Shown one piece after another: positions 1 through 7,333 of a stretch of 19,638 bases of DNA. The notes under the pieces were generated by a model, which saw only the letters and a list, made by a program, of their open reading frames with translations, did no database searches and was not told where the DNA came from. The first letter of the stretch is position 1, and every line of letters starts with the position of its first letter. Origin of the DNA: an uncultured Actinomycetes bacterium (GTDB lineage: Bacteria; Actinomycetota; Acidimicrobiia; Acidimicrobiales; Acidimicrobilacustridaceae); NCBI GenBank assembly GCA_945957335.1, contig CAMFLJ010000028.1, positions 1-19,638 of the forward strand. The letters run 5' to 3'. The position numbers were made by a program, and so were the translations under genes.

Positions 1-37
1 TTAGTCTCGTGGGCTCGGAGATGTGTATAAGAGACAG
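1..37 (+). other. Illumina Nextera read-2 adapter (artefact)
   Basis: Bases 4-37 match the full 34-nt Nextera transposase read-2 adapter, and its last 19 bases (19-37) are the Tn5 mosaic end. Three extra bases (1-3) precede it. Real genomic sequence begins at 38. Translating across the adapter gives a peptide starting MGSEMCIRDR, a signature of untrimmed adapter, so any protein called from position 9 is not real. Confidence 0.97.
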
Positions 38-144
38 AGTCGCACCGCGGCGCCGACGGCCTCGCCCTCGAGCACGGCCGGGTGCAGGCGCCCGACGGCT
101 CGGTGGTGGCCGAGTCGTTCCACACCCGCTGGACGGGCGCCTAG
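38..144 (+). CDS. C-terminal fragment of an unidentified protein, possibly a hotdog-fold acyl-CoA thioesterase
   Basis: Frame 1 is open from the adapter junction to the TAG at 142-144, giving about 34 residues that end ESFHTRWTGA. The 5' part is missing because the contig starts here. The pattern of a glycine-rich turn, a strand (LALEHGRV), a PDGSVVAES turn and a final strand resembles the last strands of hotdog-fold thioesterases, where a 'DGrlvAes' turn is common. The fragment is too short for a firm family call. It is convergent with the cytosine deaminase, with a strong hairpin between their stop codons. The alternative is an unrelated protein whose end happens to look similar. Confidence 0.45.
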
Positions 145-158
145 CGAGCGGCGGTGGC

Positions 159-184
159 GCGGACCGGGCCCGTGACCGGTCCGC
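159..184. terminator. Bidirectional terminator-like hairpin
   Basis: A perfect 9-bp inverted repeat (159-167 pairing with 176-184, arm GCGGACCGG) with an 8-nt loop lies between the TAG at 142-144 and the opposing stop at 187-185. There is no T-tract on either side, as is common in high-GC actinobacteria. Its place between convergent genes supports a terminator role for both. Confidence 0.6.
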
Positions 185-640
185 TCACCAGCGGTCGAGG
201 CGGGGGTTGGGCCACTGGTCGGGGTGCTCGGCCCGCCACTGCTCGAACAGCTCGACGGCCTCGGTGCTCTCGACCCGCTCGATGCGCACCGGGGCCAGCG
301 CGTCGCCGTCGAGCCAGGCCGCGCCGCCGCTGTCGAACGGCTGGCGCACCACCAGGAGCGTGCCGAGGCGGAAGTGGCGCGCCGCGCCGGCGCACATCCA
401 GCACGGCGGCATGGTCGTGAGCATGGTGTGGCCGCTCAGATCGGCCACCCCGAGGTCGCGGATGGCGTTGAGCTCGGCGTGCGAGGCGATGTCGCCGCTC
501 GGGAAGAGCATCCGGTTGTGGGCCCCGATCACGACCGCGCCCGATGCGTCGGCGATCGCCGCGCCGATGGGCATGCCGCCGGCGTCGCGGCTGCGCCGCG
601 CCTCGGTCAGGGCGGCTTCGAGCAGGTCGGCGTGGGGCAC
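185..640 (-). CDS. Cytosine/nucleoside deaminase, yeast FCY1-like
   Basis: This 151-aa protein belongs to the zinc-dependent cytidine/cytosine deaminase superfamily. The zinc site is visible as H54-A-E56 and P-P-C80-W-M-C83; E56 is the proton shuttle. The motif GGMPIGAAI near residues 21-29 and the C-terminal segment (HPDQWPNPRLDRW) resemble yeast cytosine deaminase, whose tail contains a RPQDW-type motif, so cytosine to uracil in pyrimidine salvage is the likeliest reaction. A guanine or other nucleobase deaminase is possible. The start is GTG at 640, chosen because GGAG lies 6 nt upstream and because the reading frame upstream is antisense to a real gene. Length is normal for a single-domain enzyme. 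It is cytosolic. Confidence 0.9.
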   Translation of the reverse strand: MPHADLLEAALTEARRSRDAGGMPIGAAIADASGAVVIGAHNRMLFPSGDIASHAELNAIRDLGVADLSGHTMLTTMPPCWMCAGAARHFRLGTLLVVRQPFDSGGAAWLDGDALAPVRIERVESTEAVELFEQWRAEHPDQWPNPRLDRW

Positions 641-723
641 GGCGGGCTCCGGACGGTTCGGGGGCGGTCGATCGCTCGGGAGATGTTCGCACCGGTCGAC
701 GTGGGGCCGTGACGGCCCGGGCC

Positions 724-729
724 TAGCGT
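724..729 (+). promoter_or_regulatory. -10 element, leaderless-type promoter
   Basis: TAGCGT lies 7 nt before the GTG at 737 and no Shine-Dalgarno sequence is present. This is the layout of leaderless actinobacterial transcripts. A near-copy with TAGCGT and a C-rich spacer precedes the zinc-ribbon gene at 19307 on the other strand. Confidence 0.5.
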
Positions 730-736
730 TGCCCCC

Positions 737-1699
737 GTGGCCTTCGACGACGACCCGCGCTCGACCCCCGCCAGCGTGCGGGCCGAGCTCGTGGCCGCGC
801 TCGAGGGCTCGGGCGCCGGCGCCTCCGACCGGGGCCGCACCGCCCGGGCCGGCGTGTTCCTCAGCCGGGTCGTGGGGCGGCTGCGGCGGCCCGACACGCC
901 GATGGGCCCGGCTGCGGTGAAGGCGGCCAAGCACACGCGCCGGGTCACCGCCCGCTTCGGCTTCGACGACGACGTGGCCGACGTGTTCGTGGCCCTCGCC
1001 GCCGCCATCGCCGACGAGGCCTCCGACCTGTGGGACGACGAGCTCGCCGACATGGCGTCCCGTCCCGACCGCGGCGGCCGCGCCGCCCGGCTCGTGTCGG
1101 TGGCCGACCAGGCCCGCGCCCGCGCCCGGCTGGGCTCCTCGTTCGTCGACGAGATCGTGCCCGCGGTGGCCACCGGGCTGGCCGGCTTCGTGCCGGGCCT
1201 CGCCCTGCGCCGGCCGCTCGCCCACCCGTCGGTGGCGGTGGGCGCGGCGGTGGCGGGTGGCCTGGCCTCCACCGCGATGGTCGGCACCTCGGCCGTGCCC
1301 GTCGCCCTCGCCCTCTCGGTGGTCACCGAGGCGGCCGAGACCTATGCCCAGGGCTCGGTGCTGGCCGCCAAGTTCCGGGCCGAGGGCCGCGAGCCCACGG
1401 TCACCGAGCTGCTCGACGAGATGGCCGCGCTGACCGGCGACGGCATCTTCGGCCGTTCGCGCCCCGAGGCCGCGGCGATGCTGCGCACCACCGCCCTGCC
1501 CCGATTGGCCGACACCCTCGAGCGCCGGGTGGGCGTGCGGGTCGCGTCGCTGGCCACGGTGGTCGGCCCCGCGGTCGTCGAGGGCGGGCTCGTCACGTGG
1601 GGCCTGGTGAAGGCGTCGCGGCACCGGCTGCGCAGCCAGGGCGACGAGCTGCCGCCCACCGAGCCGCCGGCCGGGGCGCCCCCTCCCCCGCCTGCCTAG
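737..1699 (+). CDS. Unknown membrane-associated protein
   Basis: The 320-aa protein has a soluble, charged N-terminal third (about residues 1-135, arginine- and alanine-rich). It continues with glycine/alanine-rich hydrophobic stretches at about 139-155, 166-196 and 270-290, and a proline-rich tail ending in a run of prolines. I do not recognise the family with confidence. The layout of a Gly/Ala-rich helix, a helix leading to an ...EAAETYAQG segment, then a late hydrophobic pair is faintly like EcsC-family proteins, but this is weak. The GTG start at 737 is supported by the TAGCGT element 7 nt upstream. The gene converges on the amidohydrolase, and the two TAG stops share one CTAG. No catalytic motif is seen. 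Confidence 0.75.
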   Translation: MAFDDDPRSTPASVRAELVAALEGSGAGASDRGRTARAGVFLSRVVGRLRRPDTPMGPAAVKAAKHTRRVTARFGFDDDVADVFVALAAAIADEASDLWDDELADMASRPDRGGRAARLVSVADQARARARLGSSFVDEIVPAVATGLAGFVPGLALRRPLAHPSVAVGAAVAGGLASTAMVGTSAVPVALALSVVTEAAETYAQGSVLAAKFRAEGREPTVTELLDEMAALTGDGIFGRSRPEAAAMLRTTALPRLADTLERRVGVRVASLATVVGPAVVEGGLVTWGLVKASRHRLRSQGDELPPTEPPAGAPPPPPA

Positions 1700-3441
1700 G
1701 CCTCGAACGCCAGCTCGCCGCCGAGGCGGGTCGAGTGCACCTCGATGGCCCCGATGGCGTCGGGGTCGACGGTGCGGGGGTCGGCCGAGAGCAGCACGAG
1801 GTCGGCGTACTTGCCCACCTCGAGGCTGCCGAGCACGTCGTCGCAGTGGGTCTGCCAGGCGGCGTCGATGGTGATCGCGCGCAGGGCGAGGTCGACGGCG
1901 TCGCACTCTGCCGGGTTGAGCACCTCTCCGCCGTCGCGCATGCGCCGGGTCACCGCGGTCTGCACGCTCAGCAGCGGGTCGACCGGCGTGACCGTGTAGT
2001 CGCTGTGGAGGCTGGGGCGCAGGCCGTGGCGGCGGGCCGAGGCCACCGGGTCGAGGCGCCCGGCCTTCTCGGCCCCGAGGATCTCGTCGCGGAACGCGCG
2101 GCCCCAGAAGTGCACGTGGTTCATGAGGAACGAGGGTGAGAGGCCGAGGGCGGCCATGCGGGCGAGCTCGTCGTCGGTGGGCAGCGAGCAGTGCTCGATG
2201 CGGTGGCGGCGGTCGTGCGCCGCCGGGTCGAGGCCGGCCAGCGCCCGCTCGTACGCGCTCACGACCTGCTCGACGGCGGCGTCGCCGTTGGCGTGGATCA
2301 TCAGCTGCCAGCCGGCGGCGTGGGCGCGGGTGATGGCCTCGACGAGCTCGTCGTCGGAGTAGTTGGGGTGCCCGCACGCGTCGGTGCCCAGGTAGGGCGT
2401 GCTCTGGTAGCCGCTCAGGCCCTGGTTGGAGCCGTCGGACACGATCTTCCAGCTCTGCACCCGCACCCGGTCGTCGCCGGCGCCGGGCACGGTGCCGTTG
2501 GCCTCGTACGCGGCGCGGGCCTGCTCGGCGATGGCCACCCCGATGCGGGCGCTGAAGCGGCCCTGGGCGGCGAGGGCGTGGAGGAGGTCCACCTCTCCCC
2601 CGCCGAGCATGGTGCCGGTGAGGGCGTCGTGCAGCCGGGTCACCCCGCGCCTCGACGCGACGGCCACCGTGTGCACGAGGCCCTCGACCATCTCGTCCTG
2701 GGTCTTGCGCGGCAGCGATCCGAAGAGCATGCCGATGGCGCCCATCTCGCCGGCCGAGCCGTCGAGGCGACCGTCGACGCGGCCGAAGAACCCGCCGGGT
2801 GGGTCGGGGGTGGCGTCGGTGATGCCGGCCAGCTCGAGGGTGCGCGAGTTCACGTAGGCGAAGTGCAGCGACGCGTTCATGACGAGCGCGGGCCGGTCGG
2901 GCACGAGCCGGTCGAGCAGGTCGCGGGTGAGCTGCGGGTGGCCGGGGAAGAGCGACGGGTCGTAGCTCTGGCCCAGGACCCAGCCGTGCTCGTCGGGCGC
3001 GGCGTCGGCGGCGCGGATCGCGTCGAGGACGCTGTCGAAGGTGGCGTGGGTGAGCGGCGAGCAGTCAACCCAGCCGTCGAGCATCGCCGAGGGCCACAGG
3101 TGCATGTGGGGCTCGACGAAGCCGGGGTAGGCGACCTGGTCGCCGAGCTCGAGCACCTCGGTGCCGGTGCCCCGCAGCCCCTCGACGTCGGTGAGCGCGC
3201 CGAGCGCCACGATGCGGCCGTCGCGCACGGCCATGGCCTCGGCGGTGGGGTTGAACGGGTCCATGGTGACGAGCGAGCCCACCACCAGCAGGTCCGCCGG
3301 CACCCGCTGCGTCGGGTCGAACGGCGCGCGGGGCACCGGTCGGGTGGGGCCGGGCGCGACCGGGCGGTGGTCGACGAGCAGCGCCAGCTCGGGGTGCGGC
3401 GTGCACGCCCCGCACGACAGCGGGTGGTGGTGGGTCAGCAT
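1696..3441 (-). CDS. Amidohydrolase, YtcJ-like (Amidohydro_3)
   Basis: This 581-aa metal-dependent hydrolase has the TIM-barrel layout of the Amidohydro_3/YtcJ group: a small beta domain (about 48-105), the HxH metal motif at H112-M-H114, KIVSDGS mid-protein, then IHANGDAAV and RHRIEHCSL, which supply further metal ligands, and LHSDYTVTPVDPL with the late Asp. The C-terminus returns to the beta domain (GKYADLVLLSADP). Substrates of this group are varied N-acyl or cyclic amides, and the substrate here cannot be read from sequence. ATG at 3441 is firm because AGGAGG-like bases (3447-3453) lie 5 nt upstream. About 47 residues precede the usual family start and include HHH and CxxC. No signal peptide is seen. 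Confidence 0.92.
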   Translation of the reverse strand: MLTHHHPLSCGACTPHPELALLVDHRPVAPGPTRPVPRAPFDPTQRVPADLLVVGSLVTMDPFNPTAEAMAVRDGRIVALGALTDVEGLRGTGTEVLELGDQVAYPGFVEPHMHLWPSAMLDGWVDCSPLTHATFDSVLDAIRAADAAPDEHGWVLGQSYDPSLFPGHPQLTRDLLDRLVPDRPALVMNASLHFAYVNSRTLELAGITDATPDPPGGFFGRVDGRLDGSAGEMGAIGMLFGSLPRKTQDEMVEGLVHTVAVASRRGVTRLHDALTGTMLGGGEVDLLHALAAQGRFSARIGVAIAEQARAAYEANGTVPGAGDDRVRVQSWKIVSDGSNQGLSGYQSTPYLGTDACGHPNYSDDELVEAITRAHAAGWQLMIHANGDAAVEQVVSAYERALAGLDPAAHDRRHRIEHCSLPTDDELARMAALGLSPSFLMNHVHFWGRAFRDEILGAEKAGRLDPVASARRHGLRPSLHSDYTVTPVDPLLSVQTAVTRRMRDGGEVLNPAECDAVDLALRAITIDAAWQTHCDDVLGSLEVGKYADLVLLSADPRTVDPDAIGAIEVHSTRLGGELAFEA

Positions 3442-3506
3442 CGGTGCTCCTCCGGTGGGCGGCCGCGGCGGGCGGGCCGGCCCTCGCCCAGCCTGGCAGC
3501 CGGGTC

Positions 3507-4484
3507 TCAGGGTTGCAGCTCGATGCGGTCCTCCGGTTGGAGGTCGAGGGTGACCTTCACGCCCGAGAGGCCGGCGTCGGCCAGGCGCGAGCGCAGCTCG
3601 GCGGCGTCGGGCTGGCTGCCGTTGCCGGCGACGACCACGACGTAGCCGTCCTGGGTCGACTCGACGCTGTCGAGGCGCCAGCCGGTGCCGTCGACCCAGG
3701 CGTCGGCGGCGTCGGTGATCTGCCGCGAGCGCACCGACTGCACGGTGAGCGTGCGGGTCGTCAGCGAGAGCGGCACGGCGAGGACGAGCACGGCGACGAC
3801 GATGACCGCCACCGCGAGGCCCTGCTTGTGGTGGTGCTCGCCGTGGTGCTCGTCGCGCCTCGACACCTTGTAGACGGCCATCACGACGACGCCGCTGAGC
3901 AGGATGGCGGCCACGTTGGTGCCGAAGAGCAGGAGGGCGCCGAGCGCCTCGTCGGTGGCGCCCGCCTCGAGGGTGAGGCCGACCACGGCGAGGGGCGGCA
4001 CCAGCGAGATGGCGATGGCGACGCCGGGGAGCGTGTCGGAGATGTCGGAGCGGGCCAGGGCGATGGCGCCCACCGCGCCGGTGGCGAGCGCGGCGACGAG
4101 GTCGATGGTGCGGGGGTGGATGCGCCCGGCGACCTGGGAGCTGGTGAGCGAGGTGACCGGCACCGCGGCGAGGTGGCCCATGAACCAGGCCAGCAGCACC
4201 ACGGCGGCGGCGCCGCCGATCACCAGGCCGATGCAGCGGAGGAGGTTGGCGCGGTCGGCGAGCACGATGCCGAGCACGATCCCGAGGATCGGCGTCATCA
4301 GTGGGGCGACGATCATGGCGCCGATCACCGTGGCCGTGGAGTCGCTGATCACGCCGGCGGTGGCGATGACGCCGGCCAGGAGGAGCAGCATCCAGAAGCG
4401 GGTGAGCTTGCGCTTGGTGAGGGGCCCGTCGAAGAAGAGCTGGTCGCGCATTCGCACGACGTCGTCGGCGGTGATCGCAGCCAT
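3507..4484 (-). CDS. DUF389 family membrane protein
   Basis: The 325-aa integral membrane protein has several transmembrane helices in residues about 28-250. It carries the DUF389 hallmarks ATVIGAMIVAPLMTPILG (about 50-67) and DTLPGVAIAISLVPPLAVVGL (about 150-170). A His-rich cytoplasmic linker (HHGEHHHK) precedes the last helix, and a soluble C-terminal domain of about 80 residues follows. The function of DUF389 is unknown. The ATG at 4484 has GGGAG 9 nt upstream. It lies 65 nt downstream of the amidohydrolase start on the same strand and is divergent from the SGNH lipoprotein. The C-terminal soluble domain could be a small alpha/beta sensor module, but this is only inferred from length and charge. 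Confidence 0.9.
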   Translation of the reverse strand: MAAITADDVVRMRDQLFFDGPLTKRKLTRFWMLLLLAGVIATAGVISDSTATVIGAMIVAPLMTPILGIVLGIVLADRANLLRCIGLVIGGAAAVVLLAWFMGHLAAVPVTSLTSSQVAGRIHPRTIDLVAALATGAVGAIALARSDISDTLPGVAIAISLVPPLAVVGLTLEAGATDEALGALLLFGTNVAAILLSGVVVMAVYKVSRRDEHHGEHHHKQGLAVAVIVVAVLVLAVPLSLTTRTLTVQSVRSRQITDAADAWVDGTGWRLDSVESTQDGYVVVVAGNGSQPDAAELRSRLADAGLSGVKVTLDLQPEDRIELQP

Positions 4485-4518
4485 CAGCGGTGCTCCCGTT
4501 CCATGGCCGTGCGGCCCT

Positions 4519-4545
4519 CCCTGAGTCGGCGAACGGATCTCAGGG
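4519..4545. promoter_or_regulatory. Inverted repeat in DUF389 upstream region
   Basis: CCCTGAG (4519-4525) is repeated as its exact reverse complement (4539-4545) across 13 nt, 35-61 nt upstream of the DUF389 start. It could be an operator or a hairpin in the leader; neither can be decided from sequence. Confidence 0.3.
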
Positions 4546-4569
4546 TGGCATCCGGCACGCCACGGTGGC

Positions 4570-4580
4570 GGGACCGTCCC
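4570..4580. promoter_or_regulatory. Short palindrome GGGACCGTCCC
   Basis: A perfect GGGAC-C-GTCCC palindrome lies between the divergent DUF389 and SGNH genes, 18 nt before the DosR-like box at 4598-4611. It carries the same half-site sequence as that box but with a shorter spacer, so it may be an accessory half-site pair or chance. Confidence 0.3.
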
Positions 4581-4597
4581 GACGGACCACGGCGGCG

Positions 4598-4611
4598 ATG
4601 ACCTTCGGCCC
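4598..4611 (+). promoter_or_regulatory. DosR/DevR-like box (imperfect)
   Basis: ATGACCTTCGGCCC matches GGGACCTTCGGCCC at 12 of 14 positions. Its centre is 42.5 nt upstream of the ATG at 4647 and 33 nt upstream of a -10-like GACGGT (4635-4640), which is itself 6 nt from the ATG. The same spacing is seen for the boxes at 11237 and 17474. Confidence 0.5.
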
Positions 4612-4646
4612 TCTGCACCCCTCGGCGGCGGGTCGACGGTTGAGGT

Positions 4647-5855
4647 ATGGCGACTCCGCAGAGGAGTGACGCAACCAGGCGGACCAGGCTCGTCGCCCGG
4701 ATCACGGGCGCCCTCCTCGTGGCCGTCCTCGCCGGGCTCGGGCTGGCTGCCTGCGGTCCGAAGCGGGTGGTGATGGTCTACGGCGACTCGCTGGTGTGGG
4801 AGTCGCAGGGCGACATCACCTGGCAGATGGGCGACACCTACGACACCCGTGTCGTGTCGCTCGGCGGCACCGCCCTGTGCGACTACTCCGACCAGATCGT
4901 GTCCGACGCCGTGGCGTTGCGACCGAGCGTCGTGGTCGTGGCCTTCTCGGGCAACGCCTTCACCGAGTGCATGCAGCCGCCTGCCGGCCGGCTCAACGAC
5001 GCGGCGTGGCAGGGCGAGAAGTACGGGGCCGACCTCACCGCACTGCTCGAGCGGCTGGCCCCCACCGGCGTGCCGGTCATCGTCGTGAGCCCGCCGCCGG
5101 CCCTGCGCCGCACGGTCCCGGCGAACGCCACGACCCCCGAGGCGGCTGCCGCGGCCGCGGCGGCCTCACCGGTGGTGCTGCCCGACCGCTGGGACGTCGG
5201 CCAGCGTCCCGACGGGTTCGAGAGCACCGACGTCGTCGTCGTGCCGGTGTACCGCGATGTCGTGGCCTCGGCCCGGGCTCGTGGTCGCGACGTCATGCTG
5301 ATCGACGGCGGTCGCCTGCTGCGGGCCCCCGACGGCGGTTGGACGAAGGTGGCGCCCTGCCTGCCCTTCGAGGGTGCGGAGTGGGGCTGCCGGGACGGCG
5401 TGATCGACGTGCGGGGCCCGGATCTCGGCCACTTCTGCACGCAGGCCGCCTACGGCCCCGAGGGCGTGGTGGCCGGGTGCGGCATCTGGTCGAGCGGCGA
5501 GTGGCGCTACTCGACGGCGATCACCGACGCCGCGAAGTACCGCCTGGTCGGCACGACCGGATCGCTCGACACGGTGACCGGAGGTGCGGGCGCGGTGACG
5601 GTGGCGGGCTGGGCCCTCGACCCGCGCACGGGCGCGGAGCCGACCGCGGTCCACGTCTACGTCGACCACGCCGGGGTGGCGGTGGCCGCCGACCAGCTGC
5701 GCCCCGACGTCGGCGCCGTCTACCCGCTGGCCGGCGACGCCCACGGCTTCGCGACCAGCGTGGCGGCCTCGCCGGGAGCCCACCAGGTGTGCGTGTTCGC
5801 GATCGGTGCCCCCAACGTGCAGCTCGGCTGCGTCGGGGTGCTCGTCACCGGTTGA
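4647..5855 (+). CDS. SGNH/GDSL-hydrolase-like lipoprotein with C-terminal beta domain
   Basis: This 402-aa protein begins with an Arg-rich n-region, a hydrophobic stretch and the lipobox LAAC (Cys36), so it is predicted to be a membrane-anchored extracytoplasmic lipoprotein. The SGNH blocks are visible: GDS at 46-48 (Ser48 nucleophile), G73 (block II), GN at 102-103 and DLGH at 259-262 (catalytic Asp/His). This makes it a likely esterase or O-acyl transferase acting on a cell-surface substrate, like the SGNH domains paired with acyltransferase-3 proteins. An Ala run (166-173) interrupts the domain. From about 305 to the end is a separate domain with VAGWALDPRTGAEP, RPDV, HGF and two Cys, a module seen in other secreted actinobacterial proteins. 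A DosR-like box lies upstream. Confidence 0.88.
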   Translation: MATPQRSDATRRTRLVARITGALLVAVLAGLGLAACGPKRVVMVYGDSLVWESQGDITWQMGDTYDTRVVSLGGTALCDYSDQIVSDAVALRPSVVVVAFSGNAFTECMQPPAGRLNDAAWQGEKYGADLTALLERLAPTGVPVIVVSPPPALRRTVPANATTPEAAAAAAAASPVVLPDRWDVGQRPDGFESTDVVVVPVYRDVVASARARGRDVMLIDGGRLLRAPDGGWTKVAPCLPFEGAEWGCRDGVIDVRGPDLGHFCTQAAYGPEGVVAGCGIWSSGEWRYSTAITDAAKYRLVGTTGSLDTVTGGAGAVTVAGWALDPRTGAEPTAVHVYVDHAGVAVAADQLRPDVGAVYPLAGDAHGFATSVAASPGAHQVCVFAIGAPNVQLGCVGVLVTG

Positions 5856-5888
5856 AGCTCGCGGCCCCACTGTGACGGGCGACACATG

Positions 5889-5894
5889 TAGGGT
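5889..5894 (+). promoter_or_regulatory. -10 element of the substrate-binding-protein gene
   Basis: TAGGGT fits the actinobacterial TANNNT consensus and lies 36 nt before the ATG at 5931, so the transcript would have a short leader. GGGGGG just before the ATG offers a weak ribosome site. No convincing -35 hexamer is present at the usual distance. Confidence 0.4.
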
Positions 5895-5930
5895 CCCGCC
5901 ACCACCAGCCGTTCGGAACCGGGGGGTCCA

Positions 5931-7298
5931 ATGGCACGACACCGGACAGGTGTGGCGATCGTCCTCGCGACGCTGCTGCTCGCAGCCGCGTGCGGACGCA
6001 GCGACGACAGCTCGTCGCCGACGACCACGGGGGGCAAGGCCGGCACCGGCAGCGCCGCGTGCGACGGCGTCGAGCTGAAGGCCAGCGACGTCGGCATCAC
6101 CGCCGACACCATCACCATCCAGGTGATGGCCGACACCGGATCTCCGCTCGCGCCCGGCCTGTTCCAGGGGAACATCGACGCGGTCAAGGGCTACGCCGAC
6201 TACGTGAACGCCAACGGCGGCATCGCCTGCCGCAAGCTCGTGGTGAACGCATGGGACTCGAAGCTCGACCCGACCGAGTCGAAGAACGGGCTCATCACCG
6301 CCTGCCGCGACGCGTTCGCGTCGGTCGGGGGCAACTCGCTGTTCAACCCCGACGTCACCCCGATGACCTCGTGCCCCGACGCCACCGGCGCGGCCACCGG
6401 CCTGCCCGACATCGCGGGGCTCACCGCCGACATCACCGAGGCGTGCGCACCGACGACGTTCTCGGTGCAGCCCCTGGGCGACCAGTGCCCGGTCACCGCG
6501 GGCACCCGTCCCGTCACCCAGTACTGGGGCTACTGGAAGTGGTTGCTCGACCAGAACCCGGACCTGAAGAGCCTGTTCATGGTGCCGGGCGACCTGCCCA
6601 CCACCGTGCTGGCCTCCACCCCGATCCTCGAGGGCCAGCGCGAGGCCGGCATCGACGTGGTGGCCGGCTACAAGGTGTCGGGCCGTGACGAGCAGGCGGC
6701 GTACACCCCGAAGGTGCAGGCGGCGAAGTCGCTCGGGGCGAACATGATCTACAACAACTCCAACGACGTGGCCATGGTGAAGATGCGCCAGGAAGCCGAG
6801 GCCCAGAACCTGCAGGGCATCGACATCTGGGCGTGCTCGATCGCCTGCTACACCGACGCCTTCAAGCAGGCGGGCAACACCGTCGACGGCACCTACGTGG
6901 GCATGACCTTCCTGCCGTTCGAGGAGAAGGACCAGAACCAGGAGCTGGCCAACTACCTCGACCACGTGCCCTCCCCGAGCTCGTGGGGGGCGAACGGCTG
7001 GCAGGCCGCCGTGCTGTTCGAACAGGCGGTGAACCGGGTGGTCGAGAAGGACGGCCCGAACGGGCTCACCCGGGCCAAGCTGCTCGACGCCCTGACCAAC
7101 TTCGGCACGTTCGACGCCAACGGCTGGATGGCTCCCCTGCCGATCCGCGGCGTCGGGTCGTGCGGCCTGGTCATGCAGATCGAGGGCGGCCAGTTCAAGC
7201 GGGTCTACCCGACCGAGGCGGGCACGTTCGACTGCCACCCGGAGTTCGTGCAGACGATCCAGGTCGACCCGGCCGCCATCGCCGCGACCCTGCAGTGA
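5931..7298 (+). CDS. Branched-chain amino-acid-type ABC substrate-binding lipoprotein
   Basis: The 455-aa precursor has a lipoprotein signal ending LAAAC (Cys21), followed by a Ser/Thr/Gly linker. The rest is a type-I periplasmic-binding fold of the Peripla_BP_6 (LivJ/Leu-Ile-Val) group: ITIQVMADTGSP, then GNIDAVKGYADYVNANGGIACRKL, the usual early signature of that group, and two Rossmann-like lobes to about residue 440. The ligand cannot be read; such proteins bind amino acids, amides, urea or aromatic acids. Ten cysteines occur after the lipobox Cys, an even number consistent with disulphides outside the membrane. No permease or ATPase gene is adjacent, so it is an orphan receptor here. A hairpin follows the stop. 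Confidence 0.9.
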   Translation: MARHRTGVAIVLATLLLAAACGRSDDSSSPTTTGGKAGTGSAACDGVELKASDVGITADTITIQVMADTGSPLAPGLFQGNIDAVKGYADYVNANGGIACRKLVVNAWDSKLDPTESKNGLITACRDAFASVGGNSLFNPDVTPMTSCPDATGAATGLPDIAGLTADITEACAPTTFSVQPLGDQCPVTAGTRPVTQYWGYWKWLLDQNPDLKSLFMVPGDLPTTVLASTPILEGQREAGIDVVAGYKVSGRDEQAAYTPKVQAAKSLGANMIYNNSNDVAMVKMRQEAEAQNLQGIDIWACSIACYTDAFKQAGNTVDGTYVGMTFLPFEEKDQNQELANYLDHVPSPSSWGANGWQAAVLFEQAVNRVVEKDGPNGLTRAKLLDALTNFGTFDANGWMAPLPIRGVGSCGLVMQIEGGQFKRVYPTEAGTFDCHPEFVQTIQVDPAAIAATLQ

Positions 7299-7307
7299 CG
7301 CCCTGAG

Positions 7308-7333
7308 CCCGGCGGTGCGCGAGCGCCGCCGGG
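7308..7333 (+). terminator. Strong GC hairpin with GCGA tetraloop
   Basis: CCCGGCGG (7308-7315) pairs with CCGCCGGG (7326-7333). Three more inner pairs (one G-T) close a GCGA tetraloop, giving an 11-bp stem 10 nt after the substrate-binding-protein stop. There is no T-tract. It probably ends that transcript before the cysteine operon. Confidence 0.6.

Noticed and set aside
9..920. 303-codon plus-strand frame starting in the adapter
   Set aside because: It starts in artificial sequence and runs antisense to the deaminase in a shadow frame.
641..2377. N-terminal extension of the cytosine deaminase frame up to 730 aa
   Set aside because: The extension is Arg/Gly/His-rich, has no family pattern and is antisense to the gene at 737-1699; a good ribosome site supports GTG at 640.
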